From: Bacteroidales bacterium
Lineage (GTDB): Bacteria > Bacteroidota > Bacteroidia > Bacteroidales > UBA932
Reading direction: 5' to 3'
Length of the DNA: 34,583 nt
NCBI GenBank assembly: GCA_024401895.1
Contig: JAKSKE010000017.1
Location: 1 to 34,583, forward strand
A program made the position numbers and the translations under genes. Position 1 is the first letter of the stretch; each line of letters starts with the position of its first letter. Below the pieces are notes generated by a model that saw only the letters and a program-made list of their open reading frames with translations, was not told the origin of the DNA and searched no databases. This document shows positions 34,399 through 34,583 of the stretch, one piece after another.

Positions 34399-34473
34399 CG
34401 GGACTTTGTAGCCAGACTCGTCAACTACAATTTGCTGCCGCAAATCAATTCCTCGCTAGGCTGCAAAGTCCCG
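34399..34473. repeat. Structured REP-like repeat, second complete copy
   Basis: Outer arms CGGGACTTTGTAGCC (34399-34413) and GGCTGCAAAGTCCCG (34459-34473) pair over 15 bp with one G-T pair. The inner core shares CTCGTCAACTACAATTTGC and GCAAATCAATTCCTC with the copy at 10914-10996, but its tetraloop is TGCC instead of TTCG. The outer arms are unrelated in sequence to those of the first copy yet remain self-complementary. Confidence 0.75.
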
Positions 34474-34534
34474 TCCACAACAGAGGGCCCTGAAAGGGCT
34501 TCGGTAAGGGGGTGTTGTGTACGACCCCCCCCCT

Positions 34535-34562
34535 CAAAAAAATCCGGGCCATAAAGCCCGGA
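34535..34562 (-). terminator. Rho-independent terminator for a minus-strand gene beyond the right edge
   Basis: On the minus strand TCCGGGC (34562-34556) and GCCCGGA (34549-34543) form a 7-bp stem with a 6-nt loop, followed by a run of T (from 34542). It implies a gene on the minus strand ending just outside the window. Confidence 0.75.
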
Positions 34563-34583
34563 CAAAACGTACATCGGTATGGA

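Larger units (their letters stand above)
34285..34583. other. Gene-free right end with nested inverted repeats
   Basis: No supported gene is seen from the tRNA to the end of the window. The stretch holds nested arms AGATGAA/TTCATCT (34321-34327, 34379-34385) and TGGATA/TATCCA (34346-34351, 34368-34373), the second structured repeat, a CACAACA/TGTTGTG pairing (around 34474-34480 and 34513-34519), a run of nine C (34525-34533) and a minus-strand terminator. The small plus-strand open frame over the repeat has no recognisable product. Confidence 0.6.

Noticed and set aside
34333-34554. 73-residue plus-strand open frame
   Set aside because: It runs across the structured repeat and homopolymer tract, with no promoter and no protein-like features.

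Overview
The window reads as a chromosomal segment of a Bacteroidota bacterium, most likely order Bacteroidales. The evidence is: promoters of the TAnnTTTG (-7) / TTTG (-33) type; almost no Shine-Dalgarno sequences; many short-signal lipoproteins; an archaeal/eukaryal-type ProRS; an IF2 with a long proline/glutamate linker; and OmpP1/FadL, WbqC, DUF3078 and lamin-tail proteins typical of the group. Genus cannot be fixed from this window.

Layout. 1-624: gene-free leader rich in inverted repeats. 625-6227 (+): a complete tripartite RND efflux operon (lipoprotein adaptor, HAE1-type pump, TolC-like lipoprotein channel). 6280-10824 (-): rimP-nusA-infB-pspC, with RimP reduced to its N-terminal domain and a terminator-like hairpin in the leader. 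10914-11028: a structured repeat. 11026-21006 (-): eight tightly packed genes starting with a membrane-bound LuxR-type regulator that carries a PhoU-like/DUF47 domain, followed by an OprO/OprP-type porin, a four-unit lamin-tail lipoprotein, a divergent CYTH-like protein, a CYTH protein, an SdiA-regulated-type lipoprotein, an SLC13/DASS transporter and an unknown two-TM protein. 21196-27086 (-): Gly-rich lipoprotein, OmpP1/FadL, lpxD, lpxC, lpxA, wbqC. 27178-30937 (+): proS, a DUF3078 protein, tilS. 30934-32673 (-): sppA. 32754-34106 (+): hisS. 34154-34226 (+): initiator tRNA-fMet followed by an unusually long terminator. 34227-34583: gene-free, with a second copy of the structured repeat and a minus-strand terminator.

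The most interesting region is 11026-21006. Its parts are each familiar, but together they suggest a phosphate- or phosphorylated-anion-responsive envelope system: a cytoplasmic PhoU-like sensor fused through two membrane helices and a coiled coil to a DNA-binding domain, next to an anion-selective porin, two triphosphate-tunnel-type proteins and a DASS carrier (the family of the yeast Pho87/90/91 phosphate transporters). This is inference from domain content and gene order. Other points worth a second look are the single-domain RimP, LpxC without its usual fused FabZ, the leader hairpin of the nusA operon, and the repeat family whose outer arms differ in sequence but keep pairing.
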